A DNA stretch of 64,000 nt, from NCBI GenBank assembly GCA_964652195.1, contig CAZZBB010000002.1, positions 1 to 64,000 of the forward strand, in the 5' to 3' direction. This DNA comes from MSPOR6 sp964652195 (GTDB lineage Bacteria; Poribacteria; WGA-4E; WGA-3G). The position numbers and the translations under genes were made by a program. A model generated the notes under the pieces. It was not told the origin of the DNA. It saw only the letters and a list, made by a program, of their open reading frames with translations, and did no database searches. Numbering within the stretch: the first letter of the stretch is position 1; every line of letters starts with the position of its first letter. Positions 45,901-53,496 of the stretch are shown one piece after another.

Positions 45901-46374
45901 TTACTCTTTTTTGTCTGCTAATAACTTCTGCATTTTTGCAATTTCTCTACCAAGTTCATTGTATAAAGAAATAATTTGCTTAAGTTGAGCATTTATCCCA
46001 GTAGATTTCGTCGCACCTTGCTTTTGTTTAGCATCCTGCTTTTGTTTAGCACCTTGCTTTGGTTCAGTAGGTTGGTATTTCCTCGTCCATGCTGACAGAC
46101 ATTTCTTGATACTAAACGTTTCTTCAGAGTCATCATCACGTACGATACAAAACGCGCGAGCTCCTGCTTGTGCATGTTTTCCAACCTTGATATGCTGTAC
46201 CTGCTTCCCATCAATTTTATCTTCTGCTTCAGGATGGCATAAAAAAAGTTCATGAAGCATATTGCTATCTTCTTCTGACAATGATTCATCAATAGGGGCA
46301 GTATTTAGAATTTCAAAAACATACTCCCGTAAATGTGTAATTGTCTCAAATGTCTTCCCAGCAATTTCTACCAT
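45901..46374 (-). CDS. DUF3223 (DCL-like) domain protein with a KQ-rich repeat
   Basis: 157 residues. The first 100 resemble the DUF3223/DCL domain: a short strand followed by HELFLCHPEAEDKI, VQHIKVGKHAQAGARAFCIV and the C-terminal FSIKKCLSAW end. Then a low-complexity repeat (QGAKQKQDAKQKQGA) joins a coiled-coil tail. Plant DCL proteins act in plastid rRNA processing; the bacterial function is unknown. AAAGGAG lies before the ATG. Confidence 0.6.
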   Translation of the reverse strand: MVEIAGKTFETITHLREYVFEILNTAPIDESLSEEDSNMLHELFLCHPEAEDKIDGKQVQHIKVGKHAQAGARAFCIVRDDDSEETFSIKKCLSAWTRKYQPTEPKQGAKQKQDAKQKQGATKSTGINAQLKQIISLYNELGREIAKMQKLLADKKE

Positions 46375-46541
46375 TATAAATCTCCTTTGGTTGATGATGT
46401 CAGTTTAATAAAAATATTAGACTATGGAAAATTTTAGATTTAATTATACTCTCAGTCCCAGCGCGGAAAATCAACGTAGAATAAGAATATGCAATTAATC
46501 AGAAAACCAAGCTATTGAGATCAGAAGTTAATTATTACCAA

Positions 46542-48146
46542 CTATCTCTTCTGCCTCCGTTGCCTACGATGTTCCTGTAGTTTATCCCAGGGATAAATAA
46601 AACAACGTTCTCCCCAATCTTGATATATACCATTTAACTCCTGTACCATTTGTGGGTGTTTGTCAGCAATGTTGTTGATCTCGGTCCGTTCATCTTGGAG
46701 ATTGTAAAGTTCCCATTCTCCTGGGAATCGGCAGACCAATTTCCAATCATCGCGGCGAACTGCACAATTACCTTCGTGTTCCCATAGTAGGATTTCTTTT
46801 CCATTATCATTTCCATCAAAAATAGGCATTAGACTTGTACCTTCCAAAGGTAAAATCGTTTTGCCATCGTGCTCATCTGGATATGATGCTCCTGATACCT
46901 CAAGACAGGTAGCCATGATGTCAGGAAGTTGTCCGGGTTGATGTCGTAACTCACCCCCATTTTTAATGGCATCAGGCCAATGTACAATTAATGGAGTTGC
47001 AATTCCACCTTCATGTACCCAATGCTTATATAAACGAAAAGGGGTATTTGAGAGATTTGCCCAAGGCACACCATAACTCTGATATGTAGTTTCTGGACCA
47101 GGCATAATGCTTGGATCATTTCCACGGTAGACCGGTTGTCCATCGGAAGTGGTTTCTGTGCTGATAAGTGATCCACTATCCCGTTTTGCTGGAGGCCCAC
47201 CCAGTTCCTCTGCACAACCTCCATTATCAGCCAAGAACATGATGAGTGTATTGTCTAATTCACCTGTTTCTTCAAGTGCCTTGATGATTCGTCCGATACC
47301 AGCATCCATTCGGGTGATTTGTGCTGCATACACTTCCATACGACGTTGGTTCCACTCTTTATATTCTGCATCTTCCCAAGGTAGTTGTGATGGATCACGA
47401 TCAGTCAGTCTCCATGATTCATCCAATAACTTCATTTCCCGCATTCGTGATAGACGTTCTTCGCGTAATTCATCCCAACCAGCAGTGAAACGTCCATTGT
47501 ATGGAGAGATATCCTCCTCATGAGCATGTAGTGGCCAATGGGGTGCTGTGTAGGCGACATAAGTAAAAAACGGATCGTCGGCTTTCTTATGATGATGTTC
47601 GTGGATATACTTAACGGCTTCATCACTCACAGCGTCAGTGAAGAAATATCCTTCCGGCAAATCATCACTGTCCAACTGTGTATTGTCTCTTGTGAGTGTT
47701 CTGGGTTTCCAGAAGTTCGCAGCTCCAGTGATAATTCCATAGAAATCATCGAATCCGCGTTGGCAGGGCCAACTATGTTTAGGACCATCTGGACCAGTAT
47801 GTCTGGAGATATGCCATTTTCCGCTCATATATGTCCCGTAACCTTCTGAACGGAGCGCATCTGCAATTGTGATACAACGATCATTAAGATCACCCCTATA
47901 TCCTTCTAAACCGTCATCTCCCATCATGTGTCCAACACCAGTCTGATGTGGATGAAGTCCAGTAAGCATTGAGGCACGGGAGGGACAACACCTTGCAGTG
48001 TTATAGAATTGTGTAAAACGAAGACCCCCAGAAGCAAGTTTGTCAAGGTTTGGGGTGTTGACTTCTCCACCATAACAACCCAGATCAGAAAAACCCATAT
48101 CGTCATTTAAAATTAGAACGACATTCGGTTTTTTATTTTCACTCAT
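46542..48146 (-). CDS. Arylsulfatase-like formylglycine sulfatase
   Basis: 534 residues. C53-C-P-S-R57 (ARCCPSRASMLTGLHP) is the formylglycine motif; LNDDMGFSDLGCYGG and MSGKWHISRHTGP are the metal and substrate regions, and FLADNGGCAEELGG is the second metal site. Close to the AslA/arylsulfatase A group. GAGGAG lies before the ATG; monocistronic. No signal peptide. Confidence 0.9.
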   Translation of the reverse strand: MSENKKPNVVLILNDDMGFSDLGCYGGEVNTPNLDKLASGGLRFTQFYNTARCCPSRASMLTGLHPHQTGVGHMMGDDGLEGYRGDLNDRCITIADALRSEGYGTYMSGKWHISRHTGPDGPKHSWPCQRGFDDFYGIITGAANFWKPRTLTRDNTQLDSDDLPEGYFFTDAVSDEAVKYIHEHHHKKADDPFFTYVAYTAPHWPLHAHEEDISPYNGRFTAGWDELREERLSRMREMKLLDESWRLTDRDPSQLPWEDAEYKEWNQRRMEVYAAQITRMDAGIGRIIKALEETGELDNTLIMFLADNGGCAEELGGPPAKRDSGSLISTETTSDGQPVYRGNDPSIMPGPETTYQSYGVPWANLSNTPFRLYKHWVHEGGIATPLIVHWPDAIKNGGELRHQPGQLPDIMATCLEVSGASYPDEHDGKTILPLEGTSLMPIFDGNDNGKEILLWEHEGNCAVRRDDWKLVCRFPGEWELYNLQDERTEINNIADKHPQMVQELNGIYQDWGERCFIYPWDKLQEHRRQRRQKR

Positions 48147-48202
48147 AAATTAACTCCTCTCTTCTTTATATATTTTAGTCATAGTTGTCACCGTTGATGT
48201 AA

Positions 48203-48240
48203 TGATAGTTTTTCTACAAACATTCCGTCCCATGGAACTC
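48203..48240 (-). repeat. Short hairpin repeat, TATAGAAA-tail family (inverted copy)
   Basis: On the minus strand GAGTTCCATGGGACGGAATG, followed by TTTGTAGAAA, has the hairpin-plus-tail form seen at 25902 and 23698. It lies between the sulfatase and the transglutaminase-lipoprotein genes. Confidence 0.5.
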
Positions 48241-48337
48241 AGTATTTTGTATATATTATATATTTCTTATAATAAAAGATAGACGTCCAGTAGAATGTAC
48301 AACTGTTTATAATCCTATAAAGTGCTCTAAGTCTGAT

Positions 48338-51064
48338 TTAATGATTTCGTAAGACTGTATCGGTATTTCTTGTTTTGAGTAGTAAGTGGCTGTTGTTTTC
48401 ACGGGTTAGTATATTGAAAAATTGTCTTGCATCTTTATACTGATCCACGGGGATATTTCTCTGTTTTAATGTAAATAATAAATGATAAGTAACTGTATTG
48501 TTAAGTTGGCTATATCTTCTCTCCATATCTGCATATACTGTTTTTTTCTTTAAATCTGTTGGTAGGGTAGCTGTCCACTCTTCCGGCAGATGTATTCTAA
48601 TTGTCTTTTCAATTCTCATCGGATAACTTAGGTCAAGAGGGAAACTGCGTTCTGGTGTCGAAAATGTTTCTGCGTAACCTGTAAATTCATCTATGGGTAA
48701 GGGTAGTAAAATCTGATTTTTGATTTTACGGATGTACTTATTTACATCAAAATTTAAGGTTATTACCAGGGGTTGTTCTATATCATTCAAGTTTTCAATT
48801 TCTACTGATTCCACAGAGATATTAGGAAACAATTGACTAAGTTCTGCAGCGAACGTATTGTTCCAATTCGATGGAAGAATCTGCTGATAATTCCATCTTT
48901 GATTAATGCTGTTTTGACCTAACATTGTTACCTGTATAATACCCTTTGCTGCACCATCTGGATTTATCCACAATTCAGTGTTAGCTAAAAGCTTATTGTT
49001 CTCCGCAGGAAACACAGGGATTTCGACAAATACCCCTTGAGAATCACCAATTAGAAACCCTTTTCGTCCTTGGTTACTATAAGGTAAATCCCCATAACTG
49101 CAGGTTGACGAGGTTGGGTCTAACCATATATATCCGTCTCTTCCTTTAGGAATGGCAACAATCATATGGTTGAATTGGCTTAAGGAAGGAAGTGATGTAT
49201 CAATTTTCTCATAAGGTGATGTGCTGAGCATTACGGGATATGCTCTGATACCGATAAGATCGAGCATGGAGATGAGAAGCGTAGTTTTATCCTTACAGTC
49301 TCCATATTGTTTTTTTAAGACTTCAACTGCAGGTGAAGGTTGATAGGCGCTCTGCCCAAGCTCAATACCAACATATCGAATCTGTGTTGCTACAAAATCA
49401 TATATAGACCTTATCTTAGATTCCTCTGTAGTAAGATACTCAGTTAATTCTATTACAGTCTGCATAATATGTGCATCAGGTGCATACCGTCCTTTTGCCA
49501 GATTCTTATACCAATCATATACTCTTTCCCAGGACTGTATTGAGGAGTAAGTTAATCGTGGCACGACATCATTTATATTTGGCATTCCAGCTTCAACTTT
49601 TAATGCTGGCATCTCCCCAAGAGTCCAAATATATTCAATCGTACCGTCTTGATTGGATGTCATCTGCGGTTTAATTTCAGAATTCCGCATCTTCCACTGA
49701 ATGTGCCAGTCTTGAGGTAAGCTAAGTGCATAAGTAGTTTCAAGTGTTAGTTCCGTAGATTGGAAGTTATATCCTCCCGTAATCCAAGTTTCGTTGACAG
49801 AGACATTTTCTAATTTGTCCTCAAGTGTAACCTGATATTCAATACATACACCGGGAGAGAGTCCTACCATAGATATAACCTTCCACATCAAATCGGAATA
49901 GAGGTTTCGTGATAATAGCCCTGGTGGTGTTACATCATTATATGCTTCATCTGGTGGTGTATATATTGTGCCATCAGGTGCAATTGTCCGTGCTATGTTA
50001 ACCCCGATATTCTGTGAATTTGGTTGATATGGAATCGCGATATCACCATATTTATTAATTCCTCTCTCTGTCAGTATTTTTACAACCTGATGTGTAGTAT
50101 ATCTTGACTGCCCAGAAGGTAATACTTCATGGGAAAAATTATTTAGTAAAATTGCAACATCTGCATCTGGATAATCGTCAGTAGTAGGGGCATCCGCTAT
50201 AATCTGTAAAACCTGTGGATTCAGGATTTTAACAGGTGGTACTATTACAAGTTGTGTTCGACTTGGATCCAATTGTGACAGTGCTTGTAATCTTGTTACC
50301 GCTAATAGATTATCTGGATCTATTTCCAATAAATGTTGATATTGTAACTGAGCTTCAAAATATCGGTGGTTTTCCTCGTATAGGGAAGCGAGTTGTTTTA
50401 TTGCCCAAACATCTTTTGGAAATAATCGGATCGTTTCTCGAAATTCTGCGATTGCTTCCCCAACACCTCCACGACTCAAGTGAATTAATCCCAAGTAATT
50501 ATGTAAGTTCTCGCTATCGGGACTTTCACATTTTGGATCAAGATTTAAAGCTTGTCTTAGAACATATTCAGCATTATCAAGCTGATTTAATTGTATATAG
50601 ACCAAGCCAAGATGGTTTAAGGCATAAAGATTGTCTTTAGAGATCGCTATAACTTGCTCATAGTACTGTGCTGCGTTTTCATAGTTCCCAAGTTTTTCAA
50701 ATATATATCCAATATAGTTGAGAGAAACTATGTGATTTGGATGATGATGTAAATAATCATGAAAAGCATCCTTTGCCTTTTCATATTCCTCGAGTTGAAT
50801 TAAAACTTCAGCAATCTTTACTTGGATATCACCATAATTTGGTCGGATATTAATTGCATTCTGATAGGCATTAAGTGCATCTTGGAAATGACCGTTTTGT
50901 ATTGCAGTTTTTGCTTTTGCAATCTGTTCTCGCCATTGTTGATTTCTTATAATCAGTGGGTCAACAATTTCTTCTCTGGTAGATTGTGTTTTTGGTAAGA
51001 AAACACAACCGCCTAAGACCAATAGGAGCATTAACGTTGAGAAATAAAAACATCTGTATATCAT
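48338..51064 (-). CDS. TPR/DUF3857/transglutaminase-like lipoprotein
   Basis: 908 residues. Lipobox VLGGC with C20. TPR array about 45-265 (YGDIQVKIAEVLIQLEEYEK, ALNHLGLVYIQLNQLDNAEY). DUF3857 about 320-480 (YTTHQVVKILTERGINKYGD). Transglutaminase-like core with triad C590 (QYGDCKDKTT), H633 (QFNHMIVAIP) and D649 (IWLDPTSST). The C-terminal 200 residues are a beta-rich DUF3858-like part. The triad is intact, so a peptide-crosslinking or deamidating or protease-like role at the envelope is possible. Its start overlaps the mazG-like stop by one base (TAATG), so translation is coupled. Confidence 0.85.
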   Translation of the reverse strand: MIYRCFYFSTLMLLLVLGGCVFLPKTQSTREEIVDPLIIRNQQWREQIAKAKTAIQNGHFQDALNAYQNAINIRPNYGDIQVKIAEVLIQLEEYEKAKDAFHDYLHHHPNHIVSLNYIGYIFEKLGNYENAAQYYEQVIAISKDNLYALNHLGLVYIQLNQLDNAEYVLRQALNLDPKCESPDSENLHNYLGLIHLSRGGVGEAIAEFRETIRLFPKDVWAIKQLASLYEENHRYFEAQLQYQHLLEIDPDNLLAVTRLQALSQLDPSRTQLVIVPPVKILNPQVLQIIADAPTTDDYPDADVAILLNNFSHEVLPSGQSRYTTHQVVKILTERGINKYGDIAIPYQPNSQNIGVNIARTIAPDGTIYTPPDEAYNDVTPPGLLSRNLYSDLMWKVISMVGLSPGVCIEYQVTLEDKLENVSVNETWITGGYNFQSTELTLETTYALSLPQDWHIQWKMRNSEIKPQMTSNQDGTIEYIWTLGEMPALKVEAGMPNINDVVPRLTYSSIQSWERVYDWYKNLAKGRYAPDAHIMQTVIELTEYLTTEESKIRSIYDFVATQIRYVGIELGQSAYQPSPAVEVLKKQYGDCKDKTTLLISMLDLIGIRAYPVMLSTSPYEKIDTSLPSLSQFNHMIVAIPKGRDGYIWLDPTSSTCSYGDLPYSNQGRKGFLIGDSQGVFVEIPVFPAENNKLLANTELWINPDGAAKGIIQVTMLGQNSINQRWNYQQILPSNWNNTFAAELSQLFPNISVESVEIENLNDIEQPLVITLNFDVNKYIRKIKNQILLPLPIDEFTGYAETFSTPERSFPLDLSYPMRIEKTIRIHLPEEWTATLPTDLKKKTVYADMERRYSQLNNTVTYHLLFTLKQRNIPVDQYKDARQFFNILTRENNSHLLLKTRNTDTVLRNH

Positions 51065-51417
51065 TATTCTTTATCTTGATTTTGCTTTTGTAGTTTTGGA
51101 TTATTGATATGTCGATTCTTATCCCGTTGTGTCTTTTTCTTCATAGATTGTATAAAAGCGTCTTCAAGTTGAACTCCTGTTTGATTTGCAAGACAGATTA
51201 GAACAAACAGAATATCCGCCATCTCTTCACCAATGTTTAGATCTTCCTCATTTTCTTTAAAACTTTGATCCCCGAATTTGCGCGCCATAATTCTTGCCAA
51301 CTCCCCGACCTCTTCCATAAGGATTGCGGTGTTAGTTAATTCTGAAAAATAACGGACACCAATTGTATTTATCCACTCATCAACTATTTTTTGACAACCT
51401 TCGAGTGTATATTCCAT
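51064..51417 (-). CDS. MazG-like nucleotide pyrophosphohydrolase
   Basis: 117 residues from MEYTLEGCQKIVDEW (ATG 51417); the open frame extends to 51468 with a hydrophobic, non-homologous start. The Mg-binding pattern ILMEEVGELARIM then NIGEEMADILFVLICLA is the EExxE...ExxD motif of the MazG/all-alpha NTP-PPase family. It would hydrolyse non-canonical dNTPs or related nucleotides. Cotranscribed with the transglutaminase lipoprotein, an odd pairing. Confidence 0.85.
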   Translation of the reverse strand: MEYTLEGCQKIVDEWINTIGVRYFSELTNTAILMEEVGELARIMARKFGDQSFKENEEDLNIGEEMADILFVLICLANQTGVQLEDAFIQSMKKKTQRDKNRHINNPKLQKQNQDKE

Positions 51418-51516
51418 TTTAGTCCATTCCATTACAAACATATATGGGTATTGTAGCAGCATAAGCAAAATGAAGTAAACTTTTTAATGGTTTTTAGTTT
51501 TTAGTTGAAGGATTGT

Positions 51517-51537
51517 GGATCGAAATCCTCTCCTACC
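51517..51537 (-). repeat. GGTAGGAG-type repeat core (inverted copy)
   Basis: On the minus strand GGTAGGAGAGGATTTCGATC, then C, matches the core at 22552 with few changes. A second GGATCGGATTC-like half follows at about 51550-51570. Confidence 0.55.
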
Positions 51538-51645
51538 GAAGAAAAAATCGAGGATTAGAATCCGATCCTATAGAATAGAAATTATATATGAACGCACGAT
51601 ACACCTTTTTGAGATACACTGTAAATAGATATGGTGTTATGAACC

Positions 51646-52260
51646 CTATTTCTCTGTTTCCGATTGGTGTTCTGGTAATGCTTGCATGCTATTTTCAATA
51701 ATTTCCAGATCATCTTCATCCATTGCTTTACATGCCACAATCGTCTTTAAGATTTGATGTGCTAAAGCGAGTTGTCTAACATTGTTTTCTTCAAAAGCTA
51801 AATTCTTCGTATACCCAAAGAGTACATCTAATTGAGCAAGGATATTTTCTTTTGTAGGTAGGTTTTCGGTACGATAGTTTATTAGGTATTCTTCACGTGT
51901 ATTGTTGAATAATTCCCTATATTTTTTGGGGAATTGTGGATGGGTGATGTTTAACCTTCTGAATTTTGCTGCAAGGATACCTGTAAGGCGTTGTGAATCT
52001 TCCAGAATTCTCTTCTCATATTGTTCTTTTACTAACTTTTCAAATTCATCATCATCCATAATTTGTTTCTCACGATTATATTTTTCAGCGAAAAGTTCTG
52101 AATATTCCTCAAGGGAATAGTGCTTTCTTCCACAAAGTTCGTAGCAATCGGTATCGTATTCTATCAAAAACTCATGTGCAATGTCGTTAAGTGACATGAA
52201 TTTTGCGAACCCTTTAACGACGAATACTTTATGTTCTTCTTTCAAACGGATAGCTGACAT
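51646..52260 (-). CDS. Protein of unknown function, possibly DUF2280-like
   Basis: 204 residues, highly charged and helical. The first 35 residues (LKEEHKVFVVKGFAKFMSLN, then DIAHEFL) resemble the start of DUF2280-type proteins, often phage-encoded helix-turn-helix-like DNA-binding proteins, but the remainder is unfamiliar. AAAGGAG lies before the ATG. Two GTTACGA/TCGTAAC palindromes lie upstream at 52284 and 52448 and could be operators for it. No neighbouring phage genes are visible. Confidence 0.45.
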   Translation of the reverse strand: MSAIRLKEEHKVFVVKGFAKFMSLNDIAHEFLIEYDTDCYELCGRKHYSLEEYSELFAEKYNREKQIMDDDEFEKLVKEQYEKRILEDSQRLTGILAAKFRRLNITHPQFPKKYRELFNNTREEYLINYRTENLPTKENILAQLDVLFGYTKNLAFEENNVRQLALAHQILKTIVACKAMDEDDLEIIENSMQALPEHQSETEK

Positions 52261-52283
52261 GATACTCTCCTTTTTTGTGAAAA

Positions 52284-52299
52284 GTCACGAAATCGTAAC
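52284..52299. promoter_or_regulatory. Palindromic operator-like site, proximal copy
   Basis: GTCACGA-AA-TCGTAAC, a near-perfect 7-bp inverted repeat 24 bases upstream of the unknown gene start, close to where a promoter would sit. A perfect copy lies at 52448-52463. Confidence 0.45.
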
Positions 52300-52447
52300 T
52301 TTTTTCTTAAATTCTTAATTTTACTGGAATTGACTATGAGTCCAGTGTTTATCTGACTTCGTAAGTTCTGTGTGTTTTGTGAATTTAGGAAAAAACTTAA
52401 AAATTTGGTCGAATTTGTCCATTTTTTGCTTAAAAAAGTTACAAAAA

Positions 52448-52463
52448 GTTACGAAATCGTAAC
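52448..52463. promoter_or_regulatory. Palindromic operator-like site, distal copy
   Basis: GTTACGA-AA-TCGTAAC, a perfect inverted repeat with an AA spacer, preceded by a partial GTTACAAAAA copy. It is about 164 bases (centre to centre) from the proximal copy. Confidence 0.45.
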
Positions 52464-52566
52464 TTATTACTGTTTTTAAGGTTCAAGAAAATTGGCGATA
52501 ACGCCTGTCTCAGACTGTATTCTCGGACGAATTTGTAAATTGACATTTTTCTGTGAAAAAAGTAAT

Positions 52567-52731
52567 TTAACATTTTTTTGTTGGTTTTCCTTGGTTAAGA
52601 TATTGTTTGAAATGTTCAAATTTTGCCGTTAGCATTTGTTCCCAACTTGATTCAAAATAGTAGTCTGATCTTTTTGGTGAATCCATAGGGATATACTTAA
52701 TTTTCGTAAATTGTGTATGAAACACTCTCAT
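52567..52731 (-). CDS. Small uncharacterised protein
   Basis: 54 residues starting MRVFHTQFTKIKYIPMDSPK with AAGGAT eight bases upstream, a proper start context. A longer frame to 52791 has a hydrophobic extension without a ribosome site. Rich in Lys and aromatic residues; no family recognised. It lies upstream of the palindrome-bearing region and could be part of the same unit. Confidence 0.35.
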   Translation of the reverse strand: MRVFHTQFTKIKYIPMDSPKRSDYYFESSWEQMLTAKFEHFKQYLNQGKPTKKC

Positions 52732-53496
52732 TGGTAAATCCTTCTTATTTATAGTAATTATTATTATAACATTTATATTTTTATATGTCAAGTATAACTT
52801 TTATTTTTCCTAACTGTAATTGATTGACTGATTTTATAGATATGATGTATAATGTTTTGTTTTTCTTCAATATTTTTTAATTTTCTAAGTAGGATGGTTA
52901 AAAACATCCAATTGTCTATTATAGAAACTCCTAAAAATATGTTTCTTCTGTATGCACGATCTCTGAATCGTTTCCTAATTATAGTTGGGCATCGGAGTTC
53001 CTTCTTACAGCAGAGGAACTGATATATTAATTGGATTTAATCTTGAAAATCATTCGGAGAAATTGAGCTTTCGTGTGGGAAACCCCACTCTACGAATGAA
53101 GTATTACATTCCAAATGATTCGTAGTATGAGACACATTATTCACACTTTGTTTTATATTTCCTCACTCATCACACAATTTGAAGAATATCATTTTTTCAT
53201 GTTCAGATATTACGGAATAAACTGTCCCTATATTTCATTAGAATAATCTTGAATTGTAATTACCTTATTGTTATACTTTCTGCATAAACAAATGGAATTA
53301 CCTAAATACTTTTTAAACTTCATATTCATTGTAACACGTTAATCAACGCTGAACATGTCTACAAAATTCGTTGTATTGACCTATATGATTCAATGTGAAT
53401 AGAAACCGCACATACTTAGAGAATAGTCCGACATAAAATCAAAGCAGAATTATGATTACACGATTCAATTATCATGAAAAAACAATTGGAGTAAGA
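52732..53496. other. AT-rich intergenic stretch with a repeat and a promoter
   Basis: No gene seen. It contains an inverted copy of the GGAG-type repeat core (52987-53008, minus strand GTAAGAAGGAACTCCGATGC, then CC) and the promoter at 53249-53277. It also holds several T-rich runs. Confidence 0.5.
53249..53277 (+). promoter_or_regulatory. Sigma70-like promoter upstream of the vWA protein gene
   Basis: TTGAAT (53249-53254), a 17-base spacer, TATACT (53272-53277), about 220 bases before the start codon. A long leader would result, so a closer promoter is possible. Confidence 0.4.
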
